Source: Ancalomicrobiaceae bacterium
Lineage (GTDB): Bacteria; Pseudomonadota; Alphaproteobacteria; Rhizobiales; Ancalomicrobiaceae
Reading direction: 5' to 3'
DNA: 57,260 bases
Assembly (NCBI GenBank): GCA_031291595.1
Contig: JARLIU010000155.1
Location: 1 to 57,260 of the forward strand
Below are positions 1 through 10,958 of this stretch, one piece after another; within the stretch, counting starts at the first letter, position 1; each line of letters begins with the position of its first letter. The notes beneath the pieces were generated by a model. That model ran no database searches and was not told the origin of the DNA. It worked only from the letters and a program-made list of their open reading frames with translations. The position numbers and the translations under genes are program-made.

Positions 1-1346
1 CACGCCTTGCGCCAGGCCGACACGATTTCGGCGCGCGCGACATGGCGGCCGGCGGTGACGACGTGCCGCCCGCGCGCCCAGACGTCGCGGACGGGATTGT
101 CGGGGCACGCGAACACGAGGGCGTCGAGCCGGGCATCGCCGTGGCGGCCGATCAAGGCAGGGTGGTCGGTATCGAGCACGACGAGATCGGCCGGCGCGCC
201 GACGGCAATGCGGCCGGCGCCGTTGCCGAGCGCCTGAGCACCACCCTTGGCCGCGACGTCGAACAGCGTCCGTCCGGTCGAGTGCGGCGGCCGGGCCAGG
301 CGGTTGCGGGCGCGGTCGTGCAGCCGCTGCGACTGTTCGAGCAGGCGCAATTCCTGTGGTAGCGAGATCAACACATTGGAATCGCTGCCGACGCCGAAGA
401 CGCCGCCGTTGTCGATGAGATCGACGCCGGGGAAGATGCCGTCGCCGAGGTCGGCCTCGGTGATCGGGCAAAGGCCGACGACGGCGCCCGATGCCGCGAT
501 GCGGGCGATTTCCTCCGGCGTCACGTGGGTGGCGTGGATCAGACACCAGCCGGCGTCCACCGCTACGAGGTCGATCAGCCGGTCGACCGGACGGCGACCG
601 GTGGCGGCAAGGCAGTCGTCGACCTCGGCCAACTGCTCGGCGACATGGATGTGGATCGGGCCGCCGCAGTGGAGGCCCGCGAGGATCTTCAGTTCTTCCG
701 GCGCGACGGCGCGCAGCGAATGCGGCGCGATGCCAATGCGGCCGCCGGGCAGGCTTTTCACCGCCGTCGCCGCAGATGCATGCAATCGGGCGAAACCGTC
801 GAGGTCCGAGACAAATCGCCGCTGGCCGTCGTTCGCCGGTTCATTCCCGAAGCCGCCGTGGGCATAGAACACCGGCAGCAGCGTCAGGCCGATGCCGGTT
901 GTCCCGGCCGCAGCGACGACGGCTGTCGCCATCTCGGCCGGATCGTCGTAAGGCCGGCCGTCGCGCTGGTGGTGGACGTAGTGGAACTCGGCGACGGCGG
1001 TGAAGCCCGATTCCAGCATTTCGACTTGCGACAGCGCGGCGATTGCCTGCAGGTCCTCCGGCTCGATCGTATTGGCAAAGCGATACATGGCCTCGCGCCA
1101 GGTCCAGAAGTGATCGGCCGCGCCGTCGCCGCGCCGTTCGGTCAGGCCGGCAAAGCCGCGCTGGAACGCATGGCTGTGCAGATTGCCGACGCCGGGCAGC
1201 GCGACGCCCGCAACGCGTTCGGCGCCTACCGCTTGCGCGGGATCGGCCGATGGCGTCACCTCGGTGAAGATGCCGTCTTGCCAGGTCACCAGGACATCGT
1301 CCTGCCAGCCGTCCGGGGTCAGTGCCTCATCGAGGATCAGTCGCAT
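1..1346 (-). CDS. hutF: Formimidoylglutamate deiminase (HutF), partial: runs off the left window edge
   Basis: Manual reverse-strand translation MRLILDEALTPDGWQDDVLVTWQDGIFTEVTPSAD...GVGNLHSHAFQRGFAGLTERR...; amidohydrolase HSHAFQR, HVAEQ and SDSNV motifs; divergent from hutI. Confidence 0.9.
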   Translation of the reverse strand, partial: MRLILDEALTPDGWQDDVLVTWQDGIFTEVTPSADPAQAVGAERVAGVALPGVGNLHSHAFQRGFAGLTERRGDGAADHFWTWREAMYRFANTIEPEDLQAIAALSQVEMLESGFTAVAEFHYVHHQRDGRPYDDPAEMATAVVAAAGTTGIGLTLLPVFYAHGGFGNEPANDGQRRFVSDLDGFARLHASAATAVKSLPGGRIGIAPHSLRAVAPEELKILAGLHCGGPIHIHVAEQLAEVDDCLAATGRRPVDRLIDLVAVDAGWCLIHATHVTPEEIARIAASGAVVGLCPITEADLGDGIFPGVDLIDNGGVFGVGSDSNVLISLPQELRLLEQSQRLHDRARNRLARPPHSTGRTLFDVAAKGGAQALGNGAGRIAVGAPADLVVLDTDHPALIGRHGDARLDALVFACPDNPVRDVWARGRHVVTAGRHVARAEIVSAWRKA

Positions 1347-1373
1347 CGCTGCCGCGCCTCCGCCGTTGCGATA

Positions 1374-1391
1374 AATATGTCTATGCATATT
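1374..1391. promoter_or_regulatory. Candidate hut operator, imperfect inverted repeat AATATG-TCTATG-CATATT
   Basis: 6-bp perfect arms in the hutF/hutI divergent intergenic region; core GTCTATGC resembles the GntR/HutC-type GTMTAKAC operator (7/8). Confidence 0.5.
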
Positions 1392-1516
1392 GACAGGAGC
1401 GCAGGGGTCTCGCAAGTTTGACAAGGTCGCCGGCGGCCGCTGCGCTAGCATGCTCGCCGTTGGCGATTGGTCATCCTGCCCCAGCCGTCCACCAGCCGTC
1501 GCTTGAGAGGCGCGTG

Positions 1517-2758
1517 ATGAGCGTCACCCCGATGTTCGATACAGTCTGGCTGAACGCGCGCATCGCCACCATGGCTGCGGGCGCGCCTGCAGCACACGGG
1601 GCGCCCGTCATGTCCGGGCTCGGGATCATCGACGATGGCGCCGTCGCGGCCAAGGACGGGCGGATCGCCTTCGTCGGCCGGCGCGCCGAACTGCCGGCGG
1701 GCGAGGCAGCGGCAACGGTCGACTGCGAGGGCCGCTGGATCACGCCCGGTCTCATCGATTGCCACACGCATCTGGTGTTTGCCGGCAATCGGGCCGACGA
1801 ATTCGAACGCCGGCTCAACGGCACTTCCTATCAAGAGATCGCGGCGGCCGGCGGCGGCATCGCCGCGACGGTGCGGGCGACGCGCGCCGCCACCGAGGAC
1901 GAATTGATAGCCGCGACGCTGCCGCGCCACGACCGGCTGATAGCCGACGGGGTGACGACCGTGGAGATCAAGTCTGGTTATGGGCTTGATCTCAAAAGTG
2001 AACGGGCCTCGCTTCGCGCCGCGCGGCGGCTGGGCGAGCTCCGCGATGTCGCTGTCACGACGACGTTCCTCGGCGCGCATGCGCTGCCGCCGGAAGCGAT
2101 GGGTGACAAGGATGCTCATATCGACGCGGTGATCGCGATGCTGCCGGCGCTCGCCGCCGAAGGTCTCGTCGATGCGGTCGATGCTTTTTGCGAGGGGATC
2201 GCATTTTCGCCGGAGCAGGTCGGACGGGTGTTCGAGGCGGCGCGACAACGCGGCCTGCCGGTGAAATTGCATGCCGACCAGCTGTCCGACCTCGGTGGCG
2301 CCGAACTGGCAGCGCGCTATTCGGCCCTGTCGGCCGACCATCTCGAATGCGCCAATGCGGCTGGCGTCGCCGCGATGGGACAAGCCGGTACGGTGGCGGT
2401 GCTGCTGCCCGGCGCCTTCTATTTCCTGCGCGAGACGCGCCTGCCGCCGATCGAGCAATTCCGGGCGTCGGGCGTCGGCATGGCGGTATCGACCGACTGC
2501 AATCCCGGCACCTCGCCGATGACCTCGCTGCTGCTGGCCATGAATATGGCGGCAACCTGCTTCCGGCTGACCATCGAGGAGTGCCTTGTCGGCGTGACGC
2601 GCAACGCGGCGCAGGCGCTGGGGCTTTCCGCCGAGATCGGCACGCTGGAAGTCGGAAAGCGCTGCGATCTCGCCGTCTGGTCGGTCGAAACGCCGGCCGA
2701 ACTCGTCTGGGCGCTCGGCGCCACTCCTCTTCACAGCCGAATTCGGGGCGGTAAATGA
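1517..2758 (+). CDS. hutI: Imidazolonepropionase
   Basis: [19 protein letters not shown]...; [31 protein letters not shown] and HADQLSD motifs; ATGA overlap with hutH. Confidence 0.95.
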   Translation: MSVTPMFDTVWLNARIATMAAGAPAAHGAPVMSGLGIIDDGAVAAKDGRIAFVGRRAELPAGEAAATVDCEGRWITPGLIDCHTHLVFAGNRADEFERRLNGTSYQEIAAAGGGIAATVRATRAATEDELIAATLPRHDRLIADGVTTVEIKSGYGLDLKSERASLRAARRLGELRDVAVTTTFLGAHALPPEAMGDKDAHIDAVIAMLPALAAEGLVDAVDAFCEGIAFSPEQVGRVFEAARQRGLPVKLHADQLSDLGGAELAARYSALSADHLECANAAGVAAMGQAGTVAVLLPGAFYFLRETRLPPIEQFRASGVGMAVSTDCNPGTSPMTSLLLAMNMAATCFRLTIEECLVGVTRNAAQALGLSAEIGTLEVGKRCDLAVWSVETPAELVWALGATPLHSRIRGGK

Positions 2759-4314
2759 CTGTCAAGGTAACATTGACTCCGGGCCAGACAGCGCTTGCCG
2801 ATTGGTCGGCGATCCTCGCTGGTGCCGAGGTCGAACTGGCGGCCTCCGCCATTCCCGAGATCGAGGCGGGCGCGGCGGCGATTGCCACCATCGTCGCCAA
2901 GGGCGAGCCGGTCTACGGCATCAACACCGGCTTCGGCAAACTCGCTTCGGTGCGCATTGCCGACGCGGATCTGGCGCGGCTGCAGCACAATCTGGTCATT
3001 TCGCACGCCTCCGGTGTCGGCGAGGCGCTGGCACCGGAGATCACCCGGCTGATGATGGCGTTGAAGCTCGCCAATCTCGGGCAAGGCGCGTCCGGTGTGC
3101 GGCTGGAAACGGCGCGGCTCATAGAGGCCATGCTCGCCCGTGGCGTCGTGCCGGTCGTCCCGGTTCAAGGCTCGGTTGGCGCATCGGGTGATCTGGCGCC
3201 GCTCGCCCACATGACCGCGGCGATGATCGGCGTCGGCGAGGCCGTGTTTCAGGCCAAGCGCATGCCGGCCGCCGATGCGCTCGCAATGGCCGGACTGAAG
3301 CCGGCGACGCTCGGGCCGAAGGAGGGTCTGGCGCTGCTCAACGGCACGCAGTTTTCGACCGCCAATGCGCTCGCCGGGCTGTTCGCGGCCGAACGGCTCA
3401 TCCGCGTCGGCCTCATCGCCGGCGCCTTGACCACCGATGCGGCCAAGGGCTCGGACGGGCCGTTCGATCCGCGCATTCATGCGCTGCGCCGCCATCCCGG
3501 CCAGATCGCCGCCGCCGCCGCGCTGCGTACCCTGATGGCCGGTTCGGCGATCCGGGCGAGCCATGTCGCCGGTGACGACCGCATCCAGGATCCCTATTGC
3601 CTCAGATGCCAGCCGCAGGTGATGGGCGCCGCGCTCGACATCTTGCGCTCCGTCGCTACGACGCTGGAAACCGAGGCGAACGGCGTCACCGACAATCCCT
3701 TGATCTTCGCCGGAACTGACGGCGGCGTTACGGAAGCGATCTCGGGCGGCAATTTCCACGCCGAGCCGGTCGCTTTTGCCGCCGACATCACGGCGCTTGC
3801 CTTGTGCGAAATCGGCTCCATCGCCGAGCGGCGCATCTCGCTGCTGGTCGATCCGGTGCTGTCGCGGCTGCCGGCGTTCCTGACGCCGAAGCCCGGGCTC
3901 AATTCCGGCTTCATGATCCCGCAGGTGACGGCGGCGGCGCTGGTCTCGGAAAACAAGCAGATGGCACATCCGGCCAGCGTCGATTCCATCCCCACCTCCG
4001 CCAACCAGGAAGACCACGTCTCGATGGCGGCGCATGGCGCCTACCGGCTCGCCCGCATGGCGCGCAACGTCGCCAATGTGCTGGCGATCGAACTGCTCGC
4101 CGCGGCGCAGGGCTGCGATTTCCTGGATCCTCTCGCCTCCTCGCCCGCTCTGGAACGGGTCCGGGCGACGGTCCGGGCGGCGGTGCCGGCGCTTGTCGAC
4201 GATCGGTTTTTCGCTCCCGACATCGCCGCGGTCGCCGGCCTTGTCACCTCCGGCGCAATCGAAGCGGCGGTGGCGCCCCTCACCTTGCCCGCGTTGACGG
4301 AGACCGCCGCATGA
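2755..4314 (+). CDS. hutH: Histidine ammonia-lyase
   Basis: MIO-forming Ala-Ser-Gly in [25 protein letters not shown]. Confidence 0.97.
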   Translation: MTVKVTLTPGQTALADWSAILAGAEVELAASAIPEIEAGAAAIATIVAKGEPVYGINTGFGKLASVRIADADLARLQHNLVISHASGVGEALAPEITRLMMALKLANLGQGASGVRLETARLIEAMLARGVVPVVPVQGSVGASGDLAPLAHMTAAMIGVGEAVFQAKRMPAADALAMAGLKPATLGPKEGLALLNGTQFSTANALAGLFAAERLIRVGLIAGALTTDAAKGSDGPFDPRIHALRRHPGQIAAAAALRTLMAGSAIRASHVAGDDRIQDPYCLRCQPQVMGAALDILRSVATTLETEANGVTDNPLIFAGTDGGVTEAISGGNFHAEPVAFAADITALALCEIGSIAERRISLLVDPVLSRLPAFLTPKPGLNSGFMIPQVTAAALVSENKQMAHPASVDSIPTSANQEDHVSMAAHGAYRLARMARNVANVLAIELLAAAQGCDFLDPLASSPALERVRATVRAAVPALVDDRFFAPDIAAVAGLVTSGAIEAAVAPLTLPALTETAA

Positions 4315-5135
4315 CGCCGACCCCGAACAATTTCGTCGTGGTGGAGCGCGGCGCGGCGCCGCTGATCCTGTCCATGCCGCATGTCGGCGTGGGACTGCCG
4401 GCGGAGTTCGAGAACCGCTTCGTCTCGCCCTGGCTCGCCCGCCGCGATGCCGACTGGCATGTGGACCAGCTCTATGCCTTCGGGCGCGACCTCGGCGCCA
4501 CCATCGTCCGCACCATCGTGTCGCGTTCGGTGATCGACCTCAACCGCGATCCTTCCGGCGCATCGCTCTATCCCGGACAGGCGACGACCGGGCTGTGTCC
4601 GACGGAGACGTTCGACGGCGAACCGCTGTATCGACCTGGCGAGGCACCGGACGAGACCGACATCGCTGAGCGCCGCGCCATCTGGTTCGGCCCGTACCAT
4701 TGGGTGTTGACCCGGGAGATCGAACGGCTGAAGGCGGTGCATGCAAAAGTCGTCGTCTACGACTGCCATTCGATCCGCTCGGTCATCCCACGGCTGTTTC
4801 CGGGCGAACTGCCGCAGTTCAACATCGGCACCAATTCCGGCGCCTCGTGCGATGCGGGCTTGAGGGCGGCGGTCGAGGAACCGTGTGCCGCGTCGGGCCT
4901 CGGCCACGTCGTCGACGGCCGATTCAAGGGCGGCTGGATCACCCGCCACTACGGCCGGCCGCTCGGCGGAGTCCACGCCATCCAGATGGAGTTGGCCATC
5001 CGCGGATACTTGCGCGAGCCGGAGATCGTCGACGAGGGCAATTGGCCGGTCGCCTTCGATCCGCAATTTGCCGCTCCGATGACGACGGTTCTGCGCCAAG
5101 TGCTCGAAGGCGCGCTCGCCTTCGCCAAGGGCTGA
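4311..5135 (+). CDS. hutG: N-formylglutamate deformylase
   Basis: [23 protein letters not shown]..., [26 protein letters not shown]; overlaps the hutH stop. Confidence 0.93.
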   Translation: MTPTPNNFVVVERGAAPLILSMPHVGVGLPAEFENRFVSPWLARRDADWHVDQLYAFGRDLGATIVRTIVSRSVIDLNRDPSGASLYPGQATTGLCPTETFDGEPLYRPGEAPDETDIAERRAIWFGPYHWVLTREIERLKAVHAKVVVYDCHSIRSVIPRLFPGELPQFNIGTNSGASCDAGLRAAVEEPCAASGLGHVVDGRFKGGWITRHYGRPLGGVHAIQMELAIRGYLREPEIVDEGNWPVAFDPQFAAPMTTVLRQVLEGALAFAKG

Positions 5136-5180
5136 ACAGCCTTTCTCCCAGACCGAGATGACGATCCGAGGACGATTCCC

Positions 5181-6842
5181 ATGACCCGCATCGACAACGA
5201 ACGCATCGTGCGCGCCCCGCGCGGGACCGAGATCTCGGCGCAGAGCTGGCTGACCGAGGCGCCGCTCCGGATGCTCATGAACAATCTCGACCCGGACGTT
5301 GCCGAGCGGCCGGGCGAACTCGTCGTCTACGGCGGCATCGGCCGGGCGGCCCGCGACTGGGAGAGTTTCGACCGCATCGTCGCGACGCTGCAGCGCTTGA
5401 AGAGCGACGAGACGCTGCTCATCCAGTCCGGTAAGCCGGTCGGGGTGTTCCGCACCCACGCCGACGCGCCGCGGGTGCTGATCGCCAATTCCAACCTGGT
5501 ACCGCATTGGGCGACCTGGGAGCACTTCAACGAGCTCGATCGCAAGGGCCTGATGATGTACGGCCAGATGACGGCCGGCTCGTGGATCTACATCGGCGCG
5601 CAAGGCATCGTGCAGGGCACCTACGAGACCTTCGTCGAGGCGGGCCGCCGGCATTTCGGCGGCTCGCTCAACGGCAAGTGGATCCTGAGCGGCGGTCTCG
5701 GCGGCATGGGCGGGGCGCAACCGCTCGCCGCAACCATGGCGGGCGCCTCGATGATCGCGGTCGAATGCCAGCCGAGCCGCATCGAGTTTCGGCTGCGCAC
5801 CGGCTATCTCGATCTGAAAGCCGACACGATCGACGAGGCTTTGGCGATCGTCGACCGGGCGGCGAGGGACGGCAAGCCAGTCTCGGTCGGGCTGCTGGGC
5901 AACTGCGCCGAGGTGCTGCCGGAGATGCGCCGGCGCGGCATCAGGCCCGACTTTCTCACCGACCAGACCTCGGCCCATGATCCGGTCAACGGCTATCTGC
6001 CGGCCGGCTGGACGCTCGACCAATGGGTCTCCCGCCGCGAGACCGACCCGAAGGGCGTGGCCGCGGCCGCGCGCGCCTCGATGGCGGTGCATGTGCAGGC
6101 GATGCTTGACTGGTTTCACGAGGGCGTGCCGACCACCGACTACGGCAACAACATCCGGCAGATGGCGTTCGACGAGGGGGTGAAGGACGCGTTCGACTTC
6201 CCCGGCTTCGTGCCGGCCTATATCCGGCCGCTGTTCTGCCGCGGCGTCGGGCCGTTCCGCTGGGCGGCGCTGTCGGGCGACCCGGAGGACATCTACAAGA
6301 CCGACGCCAAGGTGAAGGAGCTGATCCCCGACGATCCGCATCTCGCCAATTGGCTCGACATGGCAAGGGAACGCATCCATTTCCAGGGCTTGCCGGCGCG
6401 CATCTGCTGGGTCGGCCTCGGCGACCGGCACCGGCTCGGTCTCGCCTTCAACGAAATGGTGGCGAACGGCGAGGTGCGGGCTCCGATCGTCATCGGCCGC
6501 GACCACCTTGATTCCGGCTCGGTCGCCAGTCCCAACCGCGAAACGGAATCGATGCTCGACGGCTCGGATGCCGTGTCCGACTGGCCGCTGTTGAACGCCC
6601 TCCTCAACTGCGCCTCGGGTGCCACCTGGGTGTCGCTGCACCATGGCGGCGGCGTCGGCATGGGCTATTCGCAGCACGCCGGCATGGTCATCGTCGCCGA
6701 CGGCACGGAAGCGGCAGCGCGGCGGCTGGAACGGGTGTTGTGGAACGATCCGGCCACCGGCGTTATGCGCCATGCCGACGCGGGCTATGACAGCGCGCGC
6801 GACTGGGCGCGGGAAAAGCGGCTGGATCTGCCGAGCCTGTGA
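5181..6842 (+). CDS. hutU: Urocanate hydratase
   Basis: [32 protein letters not shown]...; [18 protein letters not shown]; hut operon context. Confidence 0.97.
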   Translation: MTRIDNERIVRAPRGTEISAQSWLTEAPLRMLMNNLDPDVAERPGELVVYGGIGRAARDWESFDRIVATLQRLKSDETLLIQSGKPVGVFRTHADAPRVLIANSNLVPHWATWEHFNELDRKGLMMYGQMTAGSWIYIGAQGIVQGTYETFVEAGRRHFGGSLNGKWILSGGLGGMGGAQPLAATMAGASMIAVECQPSRIEFRLRTGYLDLKADTIDEALAIVDRAARDGKPVSVGLLGNCAEVLPEMRRRGIRPDFLTDQTSAHDPVNGYLPAGWTLDQWVSRRETDPKGVAAAARASMAVHVQAMLDWFHEGVPTTDYGNNIRQMAFDEGVKDAFDFPGFVPAYIRPLFCRGVGPFRWAALSGDPEDIYKTDAKVKELIPDDPHLANWLDMARERIHFQGLPARICWVGLGDRHRLGLAFNEMVANGEVRAPIVIGRDHLDSGSVASPNRETESMLDGSDAVSDWPLLNALLNCASGATWVSLHHGGGVGMGYSQHAGMVIVADGTEAAARRLERVLWNDPATGVMRHADAGYDSARDWAREKRLDLPSL

Positions 6843-6851
6843 GGTGCCGCC

Positions 6852-7418
6852 ATGCGCCTGATCCGCCTTGCAGACCTCACGCCGCGGCCGTGGAAGAACG
6901 GCGGCGGGGTGACGGTCGAATACCTGGTTTCGCCGGCAAACGCCGGTCTCGATGCCTTCGACTGGCGGGTGAGCCGGGCGGAGGTCGCTGCCGACGGGCC
7001 GTTTTCGCTGTTCGCCGGCATCGATCGCACGCTGACGGTCGTTGACGGCGCCGGCATCGATCTGGTCATCGCCGATCGCACGGTGCGGCTCGATCCCGGC
7101 TGCGCGCCGTTGGCTTTTGCCGGCGACGTGCCGGTGGCAAGCCGGCTCGTCACCGGTCCGATCCGTGATTTGAATGTCATGAGCCGGCGCGGACGGTTCG
7201 CGCATCGGGTCGAACGGCTGGCACTGCCGGCCGGGATCGAGCCGCCGGGATCGGGTGCCGCGCGGCTGATCGTGGCGCTCGGGGCAGTCGAGGCAACAAG
7301 TGCCGGCCGGGCGGAGAGGCTTGCGCCCGGCGACATGATTGTCGCTGGCGGGGAGCGAATGTTTTTCGGCAGTCCAGCCAGTGGTTCGGTGTTGCTTATT
7401 GAGATCATGCCGACGTAA
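6852..7418 (+). CDS. hutD: HutD family protein
   Basis: MRLIRLADLTPRPWKNGGGVTVEYLVSP...FDWRVSRAEVAADGPFSLFAGIDRTLTVVDG, typical HutD cupin; end of hut operon. Confidence 0.88.
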   Translation: MRLIRLADLTPRPWKNGGGVTVEYLVSPANAGLDAFDWRVSRAEVAADGPFSLFAGIDRTLTVVDGAGIDLVIADRTVRLDPGCAPLAFAGDVPVASRLVTGPIRDLNVMSRRGRFAHRVERLALPAGIEPPGSGAARLIVALGAVEATSAGRAERLAPGDMIVAGGERMFFGSPASGSVLLIEIMPT

Positions 7419-7455
7419 ATTCGCCGGTGCCGTCCAAATAACGATCGAGCGAACC

Positions 7456-7531
7456 CGTCATTGCGAGCGAAGCGAAGCAATCCAGAGGCTTATCTTGTTT
7501 TCTGGATTGCTTCGCTTCGCTCGCAATGACG
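7456..7531. repeat. REP-like palindromic element: perfect 31-bp inverted repeat with 14-nt loop
   Basis: CGTCATTGCGAGCGAAGCGAAGCAATCCAGA (7456-7486) / TCTGGATTGCTTCGCTTCGCTCGCAATGACG (7501-7531), 31/31 complementary; between convergent genes. Confidence 0.9.
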
Positions 7532-7573
7532 AACCACGGACGCCGAATTACTTTTGAACCTGATCGGGTTGGC

Positions 7574-8635
7574 TCACCCCACCTTGCGTCCGCCGATCGA
7601 CGGCGAAAACACCATCAACGACAGGAGCTCGAACAGCATCTGCGCCCCGGCCTGGGCGGTGGTGGTGTTGGTGTCGTATTGCGGTGCCACTTCGACGACG
7701 TCGCCGGCCACGAAGTTGATGCCGGCCAGCCCGCGCAACAGTTCGATCATCTCGCGCGTCGACGGGCCGCCGACTTCCGGCGTGCCGGTGCCCGGCGCAT
7801 AGGCGGGATCGAGGCAGTCGACGTCGAACGAGATGTAGACCGGTGCATCGCCGACGACCTGGCGCGCCTTCTCGACGATCGCCGGGATGCCGAGCTTGGG
7901 CATCTCCTCGGCGTGGATCACCGTCATGCCGCTGTCGTAGGAGAATTCCCAGATGTATTCCGACGAACCGCGGATGCCGATCTGGATGGTCCTGGTCGGA
8001 TCGAGCACGCCGGCCAAGACCGCCTCGCGGAACGGGCCGCCGTGGTGGAATTTCGAGTAGTCGAACGGCCCGCCGGTGTCGCAGTGGGCGTCCAGGTGGA
8101 TCAGTCCCACCGGCCGGTCCTTGCCGACCGCCTTCAGCGCGGGCAGCGACACGGAATGATCGCCGCCGACGCCGAGCGGCACCACCCCGGCCGCGACGAC
8201 CTTCGCCACGTAGGCTTCGATGTCCTCGTGGCACATCTCCAGGCTGTAGCGGGAGCGGAACACCACGTCGCCGATGTCGGCAACGCGCAATTCCTTGGTC
8301 GGCATGCATTTCAGAACATGCTCGTAGGGTCCGATGCGCTCGATGGTCCTGACGGCCCTGGGCCCGAAACGGGCGCCGGAGCGATTGGTGACGCCCAGAT
8401 CCATCGGCATGCCGTAGAGTGCCACCTGCAGGTCGCCGAAGTCGGGCGCGTAGCGGTCGACGGGCAAGAAGGGGGCGGCGAGCAAGGTCGGCACGCCGAC
8501 ATAGGGCGCGGCCCGCGTGCCGTTCTTGTCGATCATGGCGGCGGCCACCCGCGCCCGTTCGGGATCGTGAATGACGCCGTTGGACGCATCACCGTACTTG
8601 GCGCGCAGTCGAGCCAGTTGCTTGTCGTCGTACAT
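7574..8635 (-). CDS. Agmatinase-family ureohydrolase (agmatinase or guanidinobutyrase type)
   Basis: GGDHSVSLPALKAV, HLDAHCDTG and SFDVDCLDPAYAPGTGTPEVGG metal-binding motifs. Confidence 0.88.
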   Translation of the reverse strand: MYDDKQLARLRAKYGDASNGVIHDPERARVAAAMIDKNGTRAAPYVGVPTLLAAPFLPVDRYAPDFGDLQVALYGMPMDLGVTNRSGARFGPRAVRTIERIGPYEHVLKCMPTKELRVADIGDVVFRSRYSLEMCHEDIEAYVAKVVAAGVVPLGVGGDHSVSLPALKAVGKDRPVGLIHLDAHCDTGGPFDYSKFHHGGPFREAVLAGVLDPTRTIQIGIRGSSEYIWEFSYDSGMTVIHAEEMPKLGIPAIVEKARQVVGDAPVYISFDVDCLDPAYAPGTGTPEVGGPSTREMIELLRGLAGINFVAGDVVEVAPQYDTNTTTAQAGAQMLFELLSLMVFSPSIGGRKVG

Positions 8636-8724
8636 GATGTCTCCTCGCTGGCGGCGGGCGCGCCGATGGCGCGGATGGGCGAGACTATCGAGCGAGTTGC
8701 CGTCGCGATCAAGCCGCTCGCCCG

Positions 8725-9312
8725 TCAGCCGACAAGGCGAGCCATGACGGTGGCGCAGAGGGAGGCGAGGACGTCGAGCCCGTGCGGCCATGGTCCGAAG
8801 CCGGCCTCGGCATTGATGTGGCCGGCGTCGCCGACATCGACGAGATCGGCATTCCAGACGCGGCACCAATGTTCGGCGCGGTCGAAGCGCATGATCGGGT
8901 CGTTGCGGCTGGCGGCGACGATGGCGGGAACGCCGAGGTCACGCTCCGGCACGCGGTCTTCCGCCTCGAACCGCGCCGGTTCGGCCGGGGCGACCAGAAA
9001 CACGCCGGCGACGAGCGGATGATGGTCGGCGGCGAGGCAGGTGGAGGCCAGCGCACCGAGCGAATGACCGATCAGCACCGCCGGGCGGTTGCGCTGGGCG
9101 ATGAGCCGGGCGATCGCCGCGACCCACAGTTCGATGTCGGGATTGTCCCAGCGCTTCTGCGCGATCCGCTGGAACGGAGGCGATTGGGCCTGCCACTGCG
9201 TCTGCCAGTGCTCCGGGCCGGAATCCTTGAGGCCCGGCACAAGCACAAGATCCAGGTGCTTGGCCACATCGGCAAGCGTCTGCAAGGTCCGGCGGTGATG
9301 GAGGGCGATCAT
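8725..9312 (-). CDS. RBBP9/YdeN-type alpha/beta hydrolase
   Basis: LVLVPGLKDSGPEHWQTQWQ..., GHSLGALA nucleophile elbow, GDAGHINAEAGFGPWP; start overlaps the citG stop (ATGA). Confidence 0.85.
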   Translation of the reverse strand: MIALHHRRTLQTLADVAKHLDLVLVPGLKDSGPEHWQTQWQAQSPPFQRIAQKRWDNPDIELWVAAIARLIAQRNRPAVLIGHSLGALASTCLAADHHPLVAGVFLVAPAEPARFEAEDRVPERDLGVPAIVAASRNDPIMRFDRAEHWCRVWNADLVDVGDAGHINAEAGFGPWPHGLDVLASLCATVMARLVG

Positions 9313-10421
9313 TCGAGCTTCGGCTTCGGTTGGATCCGCTTGATGACGTTATGCTCATTGTTGCGGTGCGGCAATCGCGCCGGGCGGAGCGGAGCGCATC
9401 CGTCCCGGTCGGCGGACTCGGGGCGGATGCCGCAGGCGTCTGTTTCCACATCGCTTTTGCGGAAATCTGGCGACTGTTGTTCCGGCGCGACGCCCTCCCT
9501 GGCGCAAAACGCATGTAGACGGTGGAGGAAGAGCGTCAGGGCGAGAAGATCGGCACTGCCGCCGGGGCTGAGATTCTTGGCGATGAACGCCTTGTCGAGC
9601 TCGGCGATGTCGGCGCGCCAGCCGGGGGCGCGGATGCCGCCCCGTGCATTCAGCCGGGCCGCCTCGGTACGGGCGAAGGCCAGCCCGGCCAGCCCGCCGC
9701 GGGCGACGAGGTTGGTGTCGGCATTGTGCTCGAGCAGATGCAGGAAGGCGGCATGCAGCGCGGTTTCCTCGTCGAGGCCGGAATCCATCGCCGTCTCGAA
9801 CATCGGCAGCGCGCTTCGGCGCACGGTCGAAAACCCGGTCTCGGCCTCGCCGCGCGCGCCGGTCAAGCCGTAAAGCTGGTAGAGGCGCTCGCCGGCGGTT
9901 TTGGGTTGGCACCGCGGCGCCAACTCGCGCGCGACGATGCCGCGGCTGATGTCGGCCACTTCGTCCAGGGCCAGGTCGCGATCGAGGCGGCCGTGCCGTG
10001 CCCAGGTGCGCCCCAGGGCGGCCGTGATCAGGCCGAAGGCGAAGATCGAACCCTTGTGGGTGTTGACGCCGTCGGTCGCGGCAAACATCGCCCGCTCGCA
10101 TGCGAGCCCGTCGGGGCGCAGCAGCGGCAGGATGGCACGCGCCGGCAGGTTGGCGGTCTCGGCGCCGGTGACGAACAGCCGCGCAAACCACGGCCGGATG
10201 GCTGCGGCGCTTCGCAGAAACAGCGTGTGGTCCATGTCGCGATGCGCACCGGAATTGGCGCGATCGACCAGGCCGGGTTTCGGCGTCAGCTCGACTTCGC
10301 CGACAAGGCAGGCTTCGACGAGCGCGGCGATCGCATCGGCCAGCGCGGTCGGGCTGTTGCAGGGGAGCGGGGGCGCCGCCGGGCGGCAGGCGCGGTCAGG
10401 CTGGACTGCAGAGCCAAACAT
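9309..10421 (-). CDS. citG: Triphosphoribosyl-dephospho-CoA synthase
   Basis: EVELTPKPGLVDRANSGAHRDMDHTLFLRSA, DGVNTHKGSIFAFG; cit operon context. Confidence 0.9.
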   Translation of the reverse strand: MFGSAVQPDRACRPAAPPLPCNSPTALADAIAALVEACLVGEVELTPKPGLVDRANSGAHRDMDHTLFLRSAAAIRPWFARLFVTGAETANLPARAILPLLRPDGLACERAMFAATDGVNTHKGSIFAFGLITAALGRTWARHGRLDRDLALDEVADISRGIVARELAPRCQPKTAGERLYQLYGLTGARGEAETGFSTVRRSALPMFETAMDSGLDEETALHAAFLHLLEHNADTNLVARGGLAGLAFARTEAARLNARGGIRAPGWRADIAELDKAFIAKNLSPGGSADLLALTLFLHRLHAFCAREGVAPEQQSPDFRKSDVETDACGIRPESADRDGCAPLRPARLPHRNNEHNVIKRIQPKPKLE

Positions 10422-10956
10422 CGATCCTGTCCTCCATCCGGGTAAGAAGCGCATCGAGCGTATGGGCGCGCGAGCGTCCACATTCTTTTGCCGGCTTATC
10501 GCAGACAAGGCAGTGACGCGCCGGCAGGCCGAGGTCGGCGCGGCCGACAGTGTGCCCGTCGGCGGCGGCCACGTCGAGATCGAATAATCGGCCGAGCGGG
10601 TGGGCCTCTTCCAAGTCGACGAGCGCACGTTTGATGTCGACGGCGGGGGCATCGAGGGCGACGAAAGCCTCGGGCCCGGTCACCGGCGTGGCGCAATGGT
10701 GGGTCGTCGCGGTCCAGCCGCTTTGGGACGCGAGTGCCTCGATCGCCGCGAGCGCGGCGACAAACGGGATACGCGACAACTCGCAGTCCTTGACCGGCCC
10801 GGGCATGACGGTGGTCACGGTGACGATCGGCCGTCTCGTCGCGGCCAGGAGCGCCGCACGGCGCTCGGCCCGGGCGTCGCGCGCCGCAAGCAGCTCGTCG
10901 AGGCTCGCCTGGCGTCCGGTGCGCCAGTGCGAGCGGTCCCGCGCCGCCTCCGGCAT
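10396..10956 (-). CDS. citX: Citrate lyase holo-[acyl-carrier protein] synthase (CitX)
   Basis: TVTTVMPGPVKDCELSR..., HPLGRLFDLDV, LPARHCLVCDKPAKECGRSRAH. Confidence 0.92.
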   Translation of the reverse strand: MPEAARDRSHWRTGRQASLDELLAARDARAERRAALLAATRRPIVTVTTVMPGPVKDCELSRIPFVAALAAIEALASQSGWTATTHHCATPVTGPEAFVALDAPAVDIKRALVDLEEAHPLGRLFDLDVAAADGHTVGRADLGLPARHCLVCDKPAKECGRSRAHTLDALLTRMEDRIDVWLCSPA

Positions 10957-10958
10957 CG

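Noticed and set aside
525-1421. 298-aa plus-strand ORF at the left edge
   Set aside because: Antisense to hutF, which is missing from the ORF track only because it runs off the window edge.
4041-7205. 1054-aa minus-strand ORF antisense to hutH/hutG/hutU
   Set aside because: Shadow ORF from GC-rich codon usage; Arg/His/Asp-rich composition with no recognisable motifs, whereas the plus strand encodes clear Hut enzymes.
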